64,000 nt of DNA, from positions 1 to 64,000 of the forward strand of contig NZ_RQVV01000053.1 in assembly GCF_009295515.1 (NCBI RefSeq), written 5' to 3'. Source of the stretch: Erwinia endophytica (GTDB lineage Bacteria; Pseudomonadota; Gammaproteobacteria; Enterobacterales; Enterobacteriaceae). The notes below the pieces were generated by a model. It saw nothing but the letters and a program-made list of their open reading frames with translations, was not told the origin of the DNA and ran no database searches. The translations under genes and the position numbers were made by a program. Below are positions 23,968 through 35,052 of this stretch, one piece after another. The first letter of the stretch is position 1, and each line of letters starts with the position of its first letter.

Positions 23968-24426
23968 TCAGTGCTGAGCATAAAGGTGTTCAGCTCGCTG
24001 AATAAACAGTTCGGGCAGCATCCGTACCAGCAACGCGAAAAATGGTGAGAGAGCTAACTTCAGCAATGGGTTTGAAAAGCGGTAACGGACCGTAATGGTA
24101 ACCCAACACTGTGGGGGAAGGTCTGGTGCCGTAGTTGCGTGGGTAAATTGCCAGTGCCCTTCGAAAGCCGCCAGAAATGATCCCGACAACTGCTGTAAAT
24201 ACAGTGAGCTGTCGGGATGGAAGGTGGCGCGAGTAGTGAGATTAAGCTGGGGAAACAGCGGGTGGCGAACGCCGATGCGCACCATCTTACTGTCGGGTTG
24301 GCAGGCAAGGATCTCAACTTCCTGACACCAGGGCAGAAACTCCGGATAAGCGGCGACATTGGCGACCAGATTATACATCTGGCTCTGGCTGAAATTAACC
24401 AGCATGGTTTTTTCGAAGGAGGTCAT
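23968..24426 (-). CDS. RatA-like START-domain (coenzyme Q-binding type) protein
   Basis: The 152-residue protein has the SRPBCC/START-like pattern of RatA and CoQ-binding COQ10 proteins: VNFSQSQMYNLVANVAAYPEFLPWCQ at the N terminus, mid strands ending SGSFLAAFEGHWQF and a long C-terminal helix. RatA itself is usually encoded beside ratB and smpB, so this is probably a diverged paralogue binding a hydrophobic ligand. ATG 24426 is preferred because TAAGG precedes it at good distance; another ATG lies five codons upstream. It converges on yejK. Confidence 0.75.
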   Translation of the reverse strand: MTSFEKTMLVNFSQSQMYNLVANVAAYPEFLPWCQEVEILACQPDSKMVRIGVRHPLFPQLNLTTRATFHPDSSLYLQQLSGSFLAAFEGHWQFTHATTAPDLPPQCWVTITVRYRFSNPLLKLALSPFFALLVRMLPELFIQRAEHLYAQH

Positions 24427-24681
24427 ATTGTGCCTTATCAAATCCCGTTGGACACTTCAGCGTGCCTGCCGACAGCCCGGCTAAAAATGGTGCTGTTTTT
24501 CACAGCATTGCTGAAATAAAGATCTGCTACAGGATAAACCAAAAAATACCTTAAACAGGCACATGCCATCTGACTTTTCGGTAAGGAGACGCGAAATGGC
24601 AATCCGGGCGTTACAACAATGCACAGGCCGCATGGCGTTAAACAATAAAAATAACCGTCAGTGCCGCGAGGAGAAAAGAGT

Positions 24682-25917
24682 GTGAATGCCACCGTCGGTC
24701 ATGCCAGACATGTCGGGTATTTCGCGCCATTCAGGAACCTGTTTTTAGCCCGTATTCTCACCGTATCCGGCAATGCAATCGCGCCGATCGCCCTGGCCTT
24801 TGCTGTGCTGGATATTGGCGGTTCGGCAGCCGATTTGGGCATGGTTGTGGCCTCCCGCTCTGTGTTTAATGTCGCCTTTTTATTATTGGGCGGCGTGTTG
24901 GCTGATCGCTATTCGCGCAATAAAGTGCTGCTCTGTTCCTCTCTGATAGCCGCACTGTCTCAGGGGATGGTAGCCTGGTGGGTATTGGATGGTTCGGCCA
25001 CGATCATTGGGCTGATGATCCTCGGTACGATTAATGGTGCCGCCGCCGGGATTGCCTTACCCGCTTCTTCGGCTCTTGTTCCACAAACTGTACCGGCACA
25101 ACATCTCAGGCAGGCCAACGCTTTTATCCAACTGGGTGTTTATGCCGGAACGGTGGCAGGGGCTTCATTGGGAGGAATACTGGTTGGCGCGCTCGGGCCG
25201 GGGTGGGGACTGGTTGTTGATGCGCTGGGGTTTGCTGTCTCTGCGCCTTTTTATTTCTGTCTGCGGATTGATGCCGCAGAAACTGCAACGCCACGTATCC
25301 ATATCCTTCAGGAACTGCGGGACGGCTGGAAAGAGTTTATTGCACGCGCCTGGGTCTGGTCAGTAGTTGTTCAGTTTACCGTGGTGAACGCGGCTTTCAG
25401 CGGCGTGGTAATGGTCCTCGGGCCAGTGGTGGCGGATGCCTCAATTGGACGAACCGGTTGGGGGATGAGTGTCGCGGCGCAGAGCATGGGGCTGATAGCC
25501 GGATCCTTTATCGCGTTACGCTGGCGACCACGGCGCGATATGTTGATTGGCGTCATCCTTGTCGCACTTTGCGCCCTGCCTGCTTTATTGCTGGGGATGG
25601 ATTTTTCCACGCCGATGCTGATGGGGGCTTTTTTTCTTGCGGGAGTGGGGTTCGGGCAATTTGGCGTCGTCTGGGCGCATTATCTGCAAACGCATATTCC
25701 TGCTGATAAACTCGCGCGCGTTTACGCCTGGGATGCGATGGGATCGTTTGTGGCTATCCCTTTCGGTGAACTGGCAGCCGGTCCTCTGGCGATACATTTC
25801 GGTAGCCAGCCAGTGTTGCTGGCCTGTGCCGTTGCTGTTTTAACCGCGACGGGCGTAACAAGCCTGGTTCCGGCTATCCGACAGCTTAGCGACACGGCGC
25901 AGATGAAATCGCTGTGA
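24682..25917 (+). CDS. MFS exporter of the EntS-like family
   Basis: A 411-residue major facilitator with about twelve hydrophobic segments. It has FRNLFLARILTVSGNAIAPIALAF at the N terminus and the MFS loop motif ADRYSRNKVLL near residue 80. The closest recognisable group is EntS-type (enterobactin exporter) and macrolide-efflux-like transporters. GTG 24682 is preferred since GGAG precedes it; the upstream GTG 24661 has none. There is no siderophore biosynthesis gene in the window, so the substrate is unknown. Confidence 0.8.
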   Translation: MNATVGHARHVGYFAPFRNLFLARILTVSGNAIAPIALAFAVLDIGGSAADLGMVVASRSVFNVAFLLLGGVLADRYSRNKVLLCSSLIAALSQGMVAWWVLDGSATIIGLMILGTINGAAAGIALPASSALVPQTVPAQHLRQANAFIQLGVYAGTVAGASLGGILVGALGPGWGLVVDALGFAVSAPFYFCLRIDAAETATPRIHILQELRDGWKEFIARAWVWSVVVQFTVVNAAFSGVVMVLGPVVADASIGRTGWGMSVAAQSMGLIAGSFIALRWRPRRDMLIGVILVALCALPALLLGMDFSTPMLMGAFFLAGVGFGQFGVVWAHYLQTHIPADKLARVYAWDAMGSFVAIPFGELAAGPLAIHFGSQPVLLACAVAVLTATGVTSLVPAIRQLSDTAQMKSL

Positions 25918-25949
25918 CAGCCGTGCATCGCTCGCTATTCACCCATTAA

Positions 25950-25975
25950 AAGAAAACCCCACTTAATAGTGGGGT
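25950..25975 (-). terminator. Terminator after rplY
   Basis: A CCCCACT/AGTGGGG stem with a 4-base loop; on the minus strand it is followed by TTTTCTTTT. It lies about 60 bp past the rplY stop and also between convergent transcription from the MFS gene. Confidence 0.88.
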
Positions 25976-26035
25976 TCTCAACAGTCTACAGCGCGATGTT
26001 CAGCGATGTTTCTTGCACCAGATCCAGACGGGCAA

Positions 26036-26320
26036 TTAAGCGCGAACGAAATCGATGTGGTTCAGTTTTGGCTTGAACGGGTGACGCTGAACAGCCTGTA
26101 CTTTTACTTTGGTTTCTTTGCCGTCGACAACCAGAGTCAACACTTCGGTATAAAACCCTGGTTTAGTCTGCAAGTTCATCACTGAGTCATGATCCAGTTC
26201 GATGGCAACAGCTGCATCTTTACCGCCATAAATGATGGCGGGGAATTTGTTAGCTGTACGCAGGCGGCGGCTCGCACCCTTACCCTGCTCTTTACGTTCT
26301 ACTGCATTGATAGTGAACAT
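26036..26320 (-). CDS. rplY: 50S ribosomal protein L25
   Basis: The 94-residue product equals E. coli L25 in length and is similar throughout ([20 protein letters not shown]). It binds 5S rRNA loop E on the large subunit. It is the short single-domain form found in Enterobacterales, without the CTC C-terminal domain. It lies downstream of radD in the same orientation. Confidence 0.98.
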   Translation of the reverse strand: MFTINAVERKEQGKGASRRLRTANKFPAIIYGGKDAAVAIELDHDSVMNLQTKPGFYTEVLTLVVDGKETKVKVQAVQRHPFKPKLNHIDFVRA

Positions 26321-26447
26321 TGTTCAGTCTCTTCAAGTTATCATCCTGCTACAGGCGACCCAGCAACAGGTTAGCGTTTCAGCTCCTGCGGGCGCAGAAG
26401 CGGCGCGTATTATAGCCCAATGTCAGGCAACCAGGCAACGTAATAAA

Positions 26448-28214
26448 TTACTCTCCAGGGTGGTGAAGTTGATTTGCCCGGCGGTAACGTCCCTGATAAT
26501 CGAACACTTTTTCGCGGATCTGCCAGTAATGGCGTTGTTTTCGCGCCACGATAAAGTCGGGATGACGCAATAAAGGTTGTAGCGCGACGATGTCAGCAGC
26601 ACATTTCCAGCCCAGTGCTATTCCAGGGGCGCGTTGGTGTGGGCGCAAAAAAACCAGCTCAAAAGCGGTACGTTGCGCAGGAGTACTCAGACGGAAACGT
26701 TCGCTGACTTCCGTGGCGTCTTCGTCATAATAACGTGCTTTCAGCCACTCACCTTTTTCATCTGTCCCGTGTTCCAGCACCATCGCCGCACAGCGCAGCA
26801 CCAGGGCGTTTTTCAGTTTCAGCGCGGCCTTCAGCATATCGTCTGGATCAACCAACACCCCATTACATTGGTGACACTGGCGGGCCGCAATATCATTTTC
26901 GGCATGACAATGTGGGCAGTTTTTGCTACGGAAGCGAAAATCACACTGTTCACGTTCGCCGTCGTCATCCTCCAGTATGCCTTGACACCGGCGACCAAAA
27001 TGTTCAATGACTGTGCCGTCTTCAGCCGTTTTCCCCCAAAATGTGTTGGCGAATCCGCATGAAGGGCAGAAGACCTGCACCGGTTTATTGTCGCTTTTTC
27101 CCTTTGGCGAACCGACTTCCGGGGTGAAAATATCATGTGGGTTACCGGCATAGTCGAGGATCAGGCAGTGAGTTTTACCGGGATAAAGCCGGAGTCCACG
27201 GCCGACAATTTGCTGGTAAAGGCTGACGGATTCAGTCGGGCGCAGGATGGCGATCAAATCGACGTGTGGCGCATCAAAGCCGGTCGTCAGTACCGCCACA
27301 TTGACCATATAACGCAGTTGACGGGCTTTGAAGGCGGTAATCAGGGTATCGCGCTCAGTCGCCGGGGTTTCCGCACTGATTAAGGCTTTGCTGTTCGGCA
27401 GCAACCCGAGAATTTCTTTCGCATGCGCAACGGTTGCGGCGAAAATCATTACACCCAGGCGATCCTGTGCAAACTCAACGATTTGCTGGATGATGTGTGG
27501 CGTGATGCGCTGTTGCTGTTTTAGCTCACGGTTAAGGTCTGCCTCACTGAACAAACCGTTTTGTTGTACGCCCAAACGGCTAAAATCATACTGAACCACG
27601 GGCATATCCAGTCTTTCGGGGGGCACCAGGAAGCCGTGTTTGATCATATAGCGTAGCGGCAGCTCATAAATACAGTCGCGGAACAGTGTACTCGCATCGC
27701 CCCGAACCATGCCGTGGTAGTGAAACTGATAAATCCAGCCTTTGCCCAGACGATAGGGGGTGGCTGTCAGTCCCAGCAGCCGTAACTGAGGATTCCGCAG
27801 ACGCAAGTAGCTGAGGATTTGCTGATACTGGCTGTCGTCGGCATCGCTGATACGATGACACTCATCCACAATCAATAAGGTGAATTCGCTGTCGAATTGC
27901 GACAGATTACGAGCCACCGATTGTACGCTGCCAAACACCACTTTGCTGTGGCTCTCTTTGCGCTGTAACCCGGCGGCAAAGATATCCGCCTCCAGTCCGT
28001 AAGCCTGATATTTGCTGTGGTTTTGCGCTACCAGTTCTTTAACGTGGGCCAGTACCAGCACCCGTCCACGCGCCAGCCTTGCCAGTTCGGCGATGACCAG
28101 GCTTTTGCCCGCACCGGTAGGGAGAACAATGACTGCAGGCTGCCGGGAACGACGAAAGTAGCGGAGTGTGGCATCAACCGCTTCCTGCTGATAGGGACGC
28201 AGAGTAAACGACAT
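26448..28214 (-). CDS. radD: Superfamily 2 helicase-like protein RadD (YejH)
   Basis: At 588 residues (E. coli 586) it has a Walker A PTGAGKS at residues 32-38, a DECH box near 136 and SF2 helicase motif VI ([13 protein letters not shown]) around 335. Its C-terminal half carries paired Cys motifs ([19 protein letters not shown]) of a zinc-binding region. RadD helps resolve post-replication DNA intermediates and interacts with SSB. Divergent to rsuA. Confidence 0.96.
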   Translation of the reverse strand: MSFTLRPYQQEAVDATLRYFRRSRQPAVIVLPTGAGKSLVIAELARLARGRVLVLAHVKELVAQNHSKYQAYGLEADIFAAGLQRKESHSKVVFGSVQSVARNLSQFDSEFTLLIVDECHRISDADDSQYQQILSYLRLRNPQLRLLGLTATPYRLGKGWIYQFHYHGMVRGDASTLFRDCIYELPLRYMIKHGFLVPPERLDMPVVQYDFSRLGVQQNGLFSEADLNRELKQQQRITPHIIQQIVEFAQDRLGVMIFAATVAHAKEILGLLPNSKALISAETPATERDTLITAFKARQLRYMVNVAVLTTGFDAPHVDLIAILRPTESVSLYQQIVGRGLRLYPGKTHCLILDYAGNPHDIFTPEVGSPKGKSDNKPVQVFCPSCGFANTFWGKTAEDGTVIEHFGRRCQGILEDDDGEREQCDFRFRSKNCPHCHAENDIAARQCHQCNGVLVDPDDMLKAALKLKNALVLRCAAMVLEHGTDEKGEWLKARYYDEDATEVSERFRLSTPAQRTAFELVFLRPHQRAPGIALGWKCAADIVALQPLLRHPDFIVARKQRHYWQIREKVFDYQGRYRRANQLHHPGE

Positions 28215-28576
28215 GAGTTTCAGGAAATGTGGGCGTAAAAGCGCATTATGCCACGAAAGTCTGCTTCGCGCGCGTTAGCCCCTGTGCCTGAACGGTAACT
28301 CCCGATATACTGCAAGGGCTATCTCCCATGCTGCACGTTGCCGGTGTGTTGGTTGCGAGGTTCCCAGACGGTAACGTCAATCAGCCTTTGGCGACGGGTT
28401 CGCGGGGCGGCGATTTAGCCTGATCCCATAGGGCCGGTGTCTGCAAGGATCGACACCGTATTGGCGTTTTGCCCCGTAGTAGGCAGTATGACGGATCTAT
28501 CGATTTATTTTCTTCAAACGTTCCGTTGTTGGGGACGTCAATTTCTTTCTTCTTGTAAACAGGCAGTGCGGATTTA
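28215..28576. other. radD-rsuA divergent intergenic region
   Basis: These 362 bp hold no open frame that looks coding. A CGGTGTC/GACACCG hairpin with a 10-base loop lies at 28435-28458, in what is probably the 5' region of the rsuA transcript. Promoters of both divergent genes must lie here but none could be assigned reliably. Confidence 0.5.
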
Positions 28577-29278
28577 ATGCGACTTGATAAATTTTTGTCT
28601 CAGCAACTGGAAGTCAGCCGGGCGATTGCCACTCGTGAGCTGCGAGCACGTAAAGTCACGGTTGATGGGGAAGTAGTGCGGGACGGCTCGTTTAAGCTGA
28701 ACCCGGAAAACGTAGTGGAATACGACGGTAACGCGTTGCAACTGCAACTGGGGCCGCGTTACTTCATGCTGAATAAGCCACAAGGCTATGTCTGTTCTAC
28801 CGACGATCCGGATCATCCAACCGTGTTGTACTTTCTTGAAGAGCCCGCCGCCTATAAATTGCATGCGGCGGGGCGGCTGGATATTGATACCACCGGGCTG
28901 GTGCTGATGACTGACGATGGTCAGTGGTCGCATCGTATGACTTCTCCACGTCACCACTGTGAAAAAACCTATCTGGTCACCCTGGCGTCGCCGGTAGCGG
29001 ACGATACTGCGGAGCAGTTTGCCGTGGGCGTACAACTACATAATGAAAAAGATCTCACCAGGCCAGCCAGCCTGGAGCAGATCAGCGAATGTCAGGTGCG
29101 CTTAACCATCAGCGAAGGGCGCTATCATCAGGTCAAACGTATGTTTGCCGCAGTCGGTAACCACGTGCTGGCGCTACATCGTGAACGTATTGGCGACATC
29201 ATGCTGGATGATGATTTGGCACCGGGTGAATACCGTGCGCTGACGGAAGACGAGATCGCCAGCGTATACCTCAAATAA
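28577..29278 (+). CDS. rsuA: 16S rRNA pseudouridine(516) synthase
   Basis: The 233-residue protein (E. coli 231) has an N-terminal S4 RNA-binding domain (about 1-48) and the RsuA/RluB catalytic domain with [10 protein letters not shown], where D102 is the catalytic aspartate. It converts U516 of 16S rRNA to pseudouridine. The rsuA-bcr order in the same orientation is conserved in Enterobacterales. Confidence 0.97.
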   Translation: MRLDKFLSQQLEVSRAIATRELRARKVTVDGEVVRDGSFKLNPENVVEYDGNALQLQLGPRYFMLNKPQGYVCSTDDPDHPTVLYFLEEPAAYKLHAAGRLDIDTTGLVLMTDDGQWSHRMTSPRHHCEKTYLVTLASPVADDTAEQFAVGVQLHNEKDLTRPASLEQISECQVRLTISEGRYHQVKRMFAAVGNHVLALHRERIGDIMLDDDLAPGEYRALTEDEIASVYLK

Positions 29279-29483
29279 TCCGCGTGGCGGAGCAAGAACG
29301 CCTGATGTTTTTGCACCGCATTGCTCTGCCCTCAACCAGGTGAGGGCATCAGGCAAAATCACGCAGCCAGCGAGCTAATAAATTTCCCGGGACTGACTCA
29401 GTTACTGGCTGGGGTACGCTCATGCAGTTAACTCGCCCGCAGTTTGAAGCATGACAAATATAATAATGAACAGAGGAGCAGTA

Positions 29484-30689
29484 ATGAGGGTGCATAAGGA
29501 AAAAAATTCGTCGGCAGGGCTGGTGGTGATCCTGGGTCTGCTGGCCATGCTCATGCCGCTGTCGATTGACATGTATTTGCCTGCTCTTCCGCAAATTGCC
29601 CACGAATTTGGTGTTTCGGCTGGTAGCGTGCAGATGACGCTGAATATCTACATCCTGGGGTTTGCGCTGGGCCAACTGGTTTATGGTCCACTGGCTGACA
29701 GTTTCGGCCGCAAACCGGTGATTGCGTTGGGAACGATGATTTTCGCGGTGGCTGCTGCCGCTTGTGCGATGGCGCAAACCATCGACCAGTTGATCTTTAT
29801 GCGCTTGTTACACGGGTTGTCGGCAGCGGCGGGCAGTGTGGTAATCAGCGCTTTGATGCGCGACAGTTACTCGCAAGAAGAGTTTTCTCGCATGATGTCA
29901 TTCGTGATGCTGGTGACCACTGTCGCACCGCTGATGGCGCCGATTGTTGGCGGCTGGTTGCTGTTGCTGTGGAGCTGGCACGCAATATTCTGGACCATTT
30001 CAATCGCAGCGGTGGTCACGACAGCTCTGGTAGTGACGCAGATCAGGGAGACGCTGCCGGTGGATAAACGGCAGAAGTTTCATCTGCGCACGACCCTGAG
30101 GAACTTTCTGTCATTGTTCCGCCATAAGCGCGTGTTCAGCTATATGCTGGCGAGCGGTTTCTCTTTTGCCGGTCTGTTCTCATTTCTCAATGCCGGGCCG
30201 TTTGTTTATATCGAACTGAACCACATTTCGCCGCAGGATTTTGGGTATTATTTTGCCCTTAACGTGGTGTTTTTGTTCCTGATGACGCTGATTAACAGTC
30301 GCTCAGTACGTCGTTTCGGTCCGCTGGCGATGTTCCGTTTTGGCTTGTTGGTACAGTTTACTATGGCGATATGGATGGTCGTGGTCAGTCTGTTTAATCT
30401 CGGATTTTTGCCGTTAGTGTTTGGGGTGGCGATGTTTATTGGTTGTGTGTCGATGGTCTCGTCGAACGCGATGGCGGTGATCCTTGAAGAATTCCCTCAC
30501 ATGGCCGGTACGGCCTCATCATTGGCGGGAACGCTGCGTTTTGGTGTAGGCGCACTGGTTGGCGCGTTGCTTTCCACCTTATCGTTTAATAGCGCCTGGC
30601 CGATGGTTGGCTCAATCTTTGTCTGTGCGACGTTTTCCATACTGCTGTTTATCTACGCCACTCGTCCACGTCAGAGCTCGGCACTTTAA
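29484..30689 (+). CDS. bcr: Bicyclomycin/multidrug efflux MFS transporter Bcr
   Basis: The 401-residue protein has twelve predicted membrane helices and is very close to E. coli Bcr (396), including [17 protein letters not shown] near the N terminus and [12 protein letters not shown] in the 2-3 loop. It exports bicyclomycin, sulfonamides and cysteine in E. coli. ATG 29484 is preferred over ATG 29451 because GAGGAG lies just upstream and the protein then starts like Bcr. Confidence 0.95.
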   Translation: MRVHKEKNSSAGLVVILGLLAMLMPLSIDMYLPALPQIAHEFGVSAGSVQMTLNIYILGFALGQLVYGPLADSFGRKPVIALGTMIFAVAAAACAMAQTIDQLIFMRLLHGLSAAAGSVVISALMRDSYSQEEFSRMMSFVMLVTTVAPLMAPIVGGWLLLLWSWHAIFWTISIAAVVTTALVVTQIRETLPVDKRQKFHLRTTLRNFLSLFRHKRVFSYMLASGFSFAGLFSFLNAGPFVYIELNHISPQDFGYYFALNVVFLFLMTLINSRSVRRFGPLAMFRFGLLVQFTMAIWMVVVSLFNLGFLPLVFGVAMFIGCVSMVSSNAMAVILEEFPHMAGTASSLAGTLRFGVGALVGALLSTLSFNSAWPMVGSIFVCATFSILLFIYATRPRQSSAL

Positions 30690-30698
30690 ACCTTCCGG

Positions 30699-30736
30699 GA
30701 GCAGGACCGTTCTTTAATGAGTGATCCTGCTCTTTT
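30699..30736 (+). terminator. Terminator after bcr
   Basis: GAGCAGGA (30699-30706) pairs with TCCTGCTC (30725-30732), followed by TTTT. The loop is 18 bases. It lies right after the bcr stop. The rest of the 30690-30978 gap shows nothing further that I can name. Confidence 0.8.
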
Positions 30737-30978
30737 CCCTTCCCGGACATTACTGTTGCCACTATGTGAAAATAACTTGATGGAAAATTACCATTTAGCA
30801 ACAATAATGGTTGTTATCATCTCGCTAACGCGGTAAATATAATGTTAAATTGAGAGTTACCTCTCAAAAATAGTAGCACAATGGCTGAAAATAGTACGCC
30901 AGGCGGTTGAATAATTGCTCTGAAGCCAGTCGCGTCTGTTGTCAGGGCAGGCTTTCGATACTGAACTGGGGAATACAG

Positions 30979-31320
30979 GTGAATTCATTACAACATTCAG
31001 TGGTACATCGTTTACCGCAAAACTATCGTTGGGGCGGGGAGAGCTCCAGGGTGAGTGTGGAGCCGTTGTTACTCAGTAACGTCGCGGCGGATGATGATCT
31101 GGTGGGACTCAGCCTGCTCAGCCATCACGGTCAGCAGGCGTGGGAGGTGATGCAGATGATCAAAGACGCGTTGACGGAAATTCAACTCGATAGCTCGGTA
31201 CTGGAATGGGGAGGGGAGCCTTGCCTGTTTGTTGCCCGTCACGATGAGAGCGCCACCATTTGTCGGCTGAAAAACTTTGGCGTCGGCATCGCCGAGCCGT
31301 TCAACGACGCTTCTGCCTGA
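30979..31320 (+). CDS. yejG: Conserved protein YejG
   Basis: The 113-residue product aligns with E. coli YejG (114 aa): NSLQHSVVHRLPQNYRW at the start and CRLKNFGVGIAEPF at the end. GTG 30979 is chosen because longer readings add residues that the family lacks. Function is unknown. It converges on yejF with 22 bp between stops. Confidence 0.92.
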   Translation: MNSLQHSVVHRLPQNYRWGGESSRVSVEPLLLSNVAADDDLVGLSLLSHHGQQAWEVMQMIKDALTEIQLDSSVLEWGGEPCLFVARHDESATICRLKNFGVGIAEPFNDASA

Positions 31321-31342
31321 TCGTTACCGGGCAGCGGCGCTG

Positions 31343-32926
31343 TTATCGCAGTGCCAGCAATTGCCGGGTGTAGGCCTGTTTCGGGGTGGTAAATATCTCC
31401 TCGCAATCTCCCTGTTCCACCACTTCTCCCTGGCGCAGTACGACCACCTGATGGCACAACGCGCGCACCACTTGCAGGTCATGGCTGATAAAAATGTAGG
31501 CTAAGCGGTGATCCTGCTGAAGTTTTTTCAGCAAGGTGAGGATCTGTTTTTGCACCGAGCGATCCAGAGCCGAGGTCGGTTCATCAAGGATGATTAACTG
31601 TGGTTGCAGGATAACCGCCCGGGCAATTGCCACACGCTGGCGCTGACCGCCAGAAAACTCAGCAGGGTAGCGGTTGCGGGTTGCGGGATCGAGCCCCACT
31701 TCGCGCATCGCCGCGATCACTTTCTCTTCCCGCTGTTGTGGCGTCAGTTCTGGGTGATGGACCTGAAGCCCTTCCGCAATAATTTGTAGCACGGTCAGCC
31801 GGGGATTCATTGCGGAATTTGGGTCCTGAAAGACGACCTGTAGCTGGCGGCGAACCGGTAACATTTGGCGGCGCTCCCACTGGTGCAGCGGCTGCCCGGC
31901 GAACCAGATTTCGCCCTGTGATTCGAGCAGGCGCAGTAAGGCCAGTCCGGTGGTACTTTTGCCCGAACCGGATTCACCCACCAGGCCCAGACTCTCCCCC
32001 GGACGCAGCGTAAAGCTCAGCGATTTCAACGCATGGTGATAACCGGTTATCCTCCGCATCAGGCCTTTTTTGATTGGGAAGGAGACCGTTAATTGTTCGA
32101 CTCGCAGTAAAAGCGGCGCCTCGTTATCCACTGGATTAGGGTGGCCTTCAGGCTCCGAATCCAACAACATTCGCGTGTAGGGATGCTGAGGGGTGTTGAA
32201 CAGTTGCTGAGTCGCATTGCGCTCCACGCCCTGGCCGTTACGCATCACGATGACATTATCCGCTAACTGGCGGACGATATTAAGATTGTGCGTGATAAAC
32301 AGCAGGCCCATATTCATCTCCTGCTTCAGTTCTTTCAGCAGCAGTAGAATTTGTGCCTGTACGGTGACATCCAGCGCGGTGGTGGGTTCGTCGGCGATCA
32401 GCAGTTCCGGCTGGGTCAGCAGCGCCATGGCTATCATGATGCGCTGGCGCTCGCCACCGGAGAGTTGGTGGGGGAAGTCATTCAGGCGCTTGTCAGCCTG
32501 GCGGATCCCCACACGATCCAGACAACTGAGTATCTCTGCGCGTGCCGCTTCTTTACGCATTCCACGATGCAGGGAAAGTACCTCATATAACTGCTTTTCG
32601 ATGGAATGCAGTGGGTTAAGCGATACCATCGGCTCCTGGAAAATCATTGCCATGCGGTTACCCCGCAATCCGCGCAGGGTTCGTTCATCAGCCTTCAGCA
32701 CATCCTGACCGGCGAACAGGATCTCACCCTGCGGATAAATGACCGGTGGGGTGGGTAGCAGACGCATCATCGACAACGCGGTGACGCTTTTTCCTGATCC
32801 TGATTCTCCTACCAGCGCCAGGGTTTCACCTGCATCCACCGACAGTGAGAGATTATCCACCACCTGGCTCTCCACGTCCGCCTGGCGGAAAGCAATGCTT
32901 AAATTTTTAACCGTCAGCAGCGACAT
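31343..32926 (-). CDS. yejF: Peptide ABC transporter, double ATPase subunit YejF
   Basis: The 527-residue protein (E. coli 529) is a fusion of two ABC ATPase domains. Each has a Walker A (GESGSGKS at about 39-46 and again near 321), a signature LSGGERQRIMIAMAL or FSGGQRQRVAIARAV, and a Walker B aspartate. It powers import of peptides, including microcin C, through YejBE. One-base overlaps with yejE and of yejE with yejB show a tightly coupled yejABEF operon. Confidence 0.97.
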   Translation of the reverse strand: MSLLTVKNLSIAFRQADVESQVVDNLSLSVDAGETLALVGESGSGKSVTALSMMRLLPTPPVIYPQGEILFAGQDVLKADERTLRGLRGNRMAMIFQEPMVSLNPLHSIEKQLYEVLSLHRGMRKEAARAEILSCLDRVGIRQADKRLNDFPHQLSGGERQRIMIAMALLTQPELLIADEPTTALDVTVQAQILLLLKELKQEMNMGLLFITHNLNIVRQLADNVIVMRNGQGVERNATQQLFNTPQHPYTRMLLDSEPEGHPNPVDNEAPLLLRVEQLTVSFPIKKGLMRRITGYHHALKSLSFTLRPGESLGLVGESGSGKSTTGLALLRLLESQGEIWFAGQPLHQWERRQMLPVRRQLQVVFQDPNSAMNPRLTVLQIIAEGLQVHHPELTPQQREEKVIAAMREVGLDPATRNRYPAEFSGGQRQRVAIARAVILQPQLIILDEPTSALDRSVQKQILTLLKKLQQDHRLAYIFISHDLQVVRALCHQVVVLRQGEVVEQGDCEEIFTTPKQAYTRQLLALR

Positions 32927-33951
32927 CAGTACACCTTACTGGGATCGAAGGCGTCACGTACCGCCTCACCGATAAAAATCAACAGCGACAATAAGATCGC
33001 CAACGAGAGGAATGCGGTGATCCCCAGCCACGGTGCCTGCAGGTTATTTTTGCCTTGCAACAGCAGTTCACCAAGGGAAGGGGAACCGATCGGTAAACCA
33101 AAACCGAGGAAATCCAGGGACGTCAGCGTGGTTATCGAGCCGCAAAGAATAAACGGCAGGTAAGTCAGCGTTGCCACCATCGCATTGGGTAACATATGTC
33201 GTGACATGATTTTACCATCGCTGACGCCCAGTGCCTGCGCGGCGCGGATATAGTCAAAGTTACGGGCACGCAAGAACTCAGCCCTGACCACACCCACCAA
33301 TTGCATCCAGCCGAACAGCACGGTGATCACCAGTAGCCACCAGAATCCAGGCTGGATAACACTCGACAGCAGGATTATCAGAAACAGTGTCGGCATCCCG
33401 GACCAGACTTCGATAAAGCGCTGTCCCCATAAATCAATCCGACCACCGTAATAACCCTGGCAGGCGCCGACAATCACCCCAATCACGCTGGAGATCAGGG
33501 TCAGCATCAAACCGAATAGCAGCGAAATACGGGTGCCGTACAGTAATCTTGCCAGCACATCGCCGCCATTGGCATCCGTTCCCAGCCAGTTTTGGGCTGA
33601 AGGCGGCGAAGGGAAGGGGACACTGGAGGCGAAGTTGATGGTACCGTCCCCAAAGCGGATCGGCGCCCAGATTGCCCAGCCATGCTGTTCTATACGCGAT
33701 TTCAGCCAGGGATCCTGATAATCAGCCGCGGTTGCCAGCGGACCGTCGAAGTCTGATTCACTATAATTAACCAGCAGTGGGAAGAAGGTGCGGCCCTGGT
33801 AATGCACCAGTAACGGTTTGTCATTCGCCAGCAGTTCTGAGCCGAGGCACAGAATAAACAACACAGCAAAAATCCACAGCGACCAGTAGCCACGGCGGTT
33901 GTGGCGGAATCGTGCCCAGCGGGCCTGATTGGTAGGGCTTAAACGGCTCAT
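32926..33951 (-). CDS. yejE: Peptide ABC transporter permease YejE
   Basis: The 341-residue protein (E. coli 341) has one N-terminal helix, a periplasmic insertion (about 45-130) and the five-helix permease core with the EAA loop RAAQALGVSDGKIMSRHMLPNA. It pairs with YejB in the inner membrane. It overlaps both neighbours by one base. Confidence 0.97.
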   Translation of the reverse strand: MSRLSPTNQARWARFRHNRRGYWSLWIFAVLFILCLGSELLANDKPLLVHYQGRTFFPLLVNYSESDFDGPLATAADYQDPWLKSRIEQHGWAIWAPIRFGDGTINFASSVPFPSPPSAQNWLGTDANGGDVLARLLYGTRISLLFGLMLTLISSVIGVIVGACQGYYGGRIDLWGQRFIEVWSGMPTLFLIILLSSVIQPGFWWLLVITVLFGWMQLVGVVRAEFLRARNFDYIRAAQALGVSDGKIMSRHMLPNAMVATLTYLPFILCGSITTLTSLDFLGFGLPIGSPSLGELLLQGKNNLQAPWLGITAFLSLAILLSLLIFIGEAVRDAFDPSKVY

Positions 33952-35042
33952 CAGCGTGCCTCAAAATCAATACGCGGATCGACCAGCGTGTAGGTAATAT
34001 CGCTGAGGATATTCAGCAGCAGGCCAATCAGGGTGAAGATATACAGGGTGCCGAACATCACCGGATAATCGCGCTGGATAGTGGCGTCGTAGCCCAACAG
34101 GCCAAGGCCGTTCAGTGAGAACATCACTTCAATCAACAGCGAGCCGGTAAAGAACATACTGATAAAGGTGGCGGGAAAGCCGGCAATCACCAGCAGCATC
34201 GCGTTGCGGAATACATGACGATAGAGGATTTTATGCTCGTCCAGTCCCTTGGCGCGGGCGGTCACCACGTATTGTTTGCGGATCTCATCCATAAAGGCGT
34301 TTTTAGTCAGCATGGTCAGTGTGGCAAAGCCCCCAATTACTGTCGCGGTAACGGGCAGGGTGATATGCCACAGGTAGTCGATAATTTTGCTGTACCAGGG
34401 CAGCGTGTCGAACTGGGCTGAGACCAGCCCCCGCAGCGGGAACCAGTCCAGATAGCTGCCGCCGGCAAACAGGACGATCAGCAGCGTCGCGAACAGGAAT
34501 GCCGGAATGGCGTAGCCGACAATAATGATCGTGCTGCTCCAGATGTCAAAAGCACTGCCATTGCGTATCGCTTTTTTGATCCCCAGCGGGATCGACACCA
34601 GATAGATAATCAGCGTACTCCACAGGCCAAGCGATATTGAAACGGGCAAGCTCGCTTTGATCAACTGGATAACTGAGCTACTGCGGAACAGACTGTTGCC
34701 AAAATCAAAACGCAGGTAGTTCCATAGCATGGTGAAATAGCGTTGGTACAGCGGTTTATCGAAGCCGTAGCGTTTGGTTATTTCGGCCACCACCTCGGGA
34801 TCCAGCCCACGAGAGCCACGATACTGGCTGTCACCTGGTGAGCTATTCAATGGGTTGCGACCCAGTGTCTGCCCCGCCCCTCCACTGCCCGGCATACCGG
34901 TCGTCTGGCCGAACTCAATGTTTGCCAGCGCCTGGTCGACCGGGCCGCCGGGGGCTATTTGCACAATAAAAAAATTGATGGTGATAATGGCCCACAGGGT
35001 AGGGATTATCAGTAACAGTCTGCGTAGCAGGTAAGCGCCCAA
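33951..35042 (-). CDS. yejB: Peptide ABC transporter permease YejB
   Basis: The 363-residue protein (E. coli 364) has six membrane helices and the EAA loop [20 protein letters not shown]. Start choice matters: the longest open frame begins 17 codons earlier, but homology starts at [10 protein letters not shown]. There a TTG codon (35040-35042) is preceded by AAGGAG six bases away. I therefore assign a TTG start. The ribosome-binding site overlaps the yejA stop codon, so the two are coupled. Confidence 0.93.
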   Translation of the reverse strand: MGAYLLRRLLLIIPTLWAIITINFFIVQIAPGGPVDQALANIEFGQTTGMPGSGGAGQTLGRNPLNSSPGDSQYRGSRGLDPEVVAEITKRYGFDKPLYQRYFTMLWNYLRFDFGNSLFRSSSVIQLIKASLPVSISLGLWSTLIIYLVSIPLGIKKAIRNGSAFDIWSSTIIIVGYAIPAFLFATLLIVLFAGGSYLDWFPLRGLVSAQFDTLPWYSKIIDYLWHITLPVTATVIGGFATLTMLTKNAFMDEIRKQYVVTARAKGLDEHKILYRHVFRNAMLLVIAGFPATFISMFFTGSLLIEVMFSLNGLGLLGYDATIQRDYPVMFGTLYIFTLIGLLLNILSDITYTLVDPRIDFEAR

Positions 35043-35052
35043 ACCAGACTCC

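Noticed and set aside
32217..32708. 163-codon plus-strand frame opposite yejF
   Set aside because: Mirror of a strongly conserved ATPase gene; serine/arginine-rich composition typical of antisense frames.
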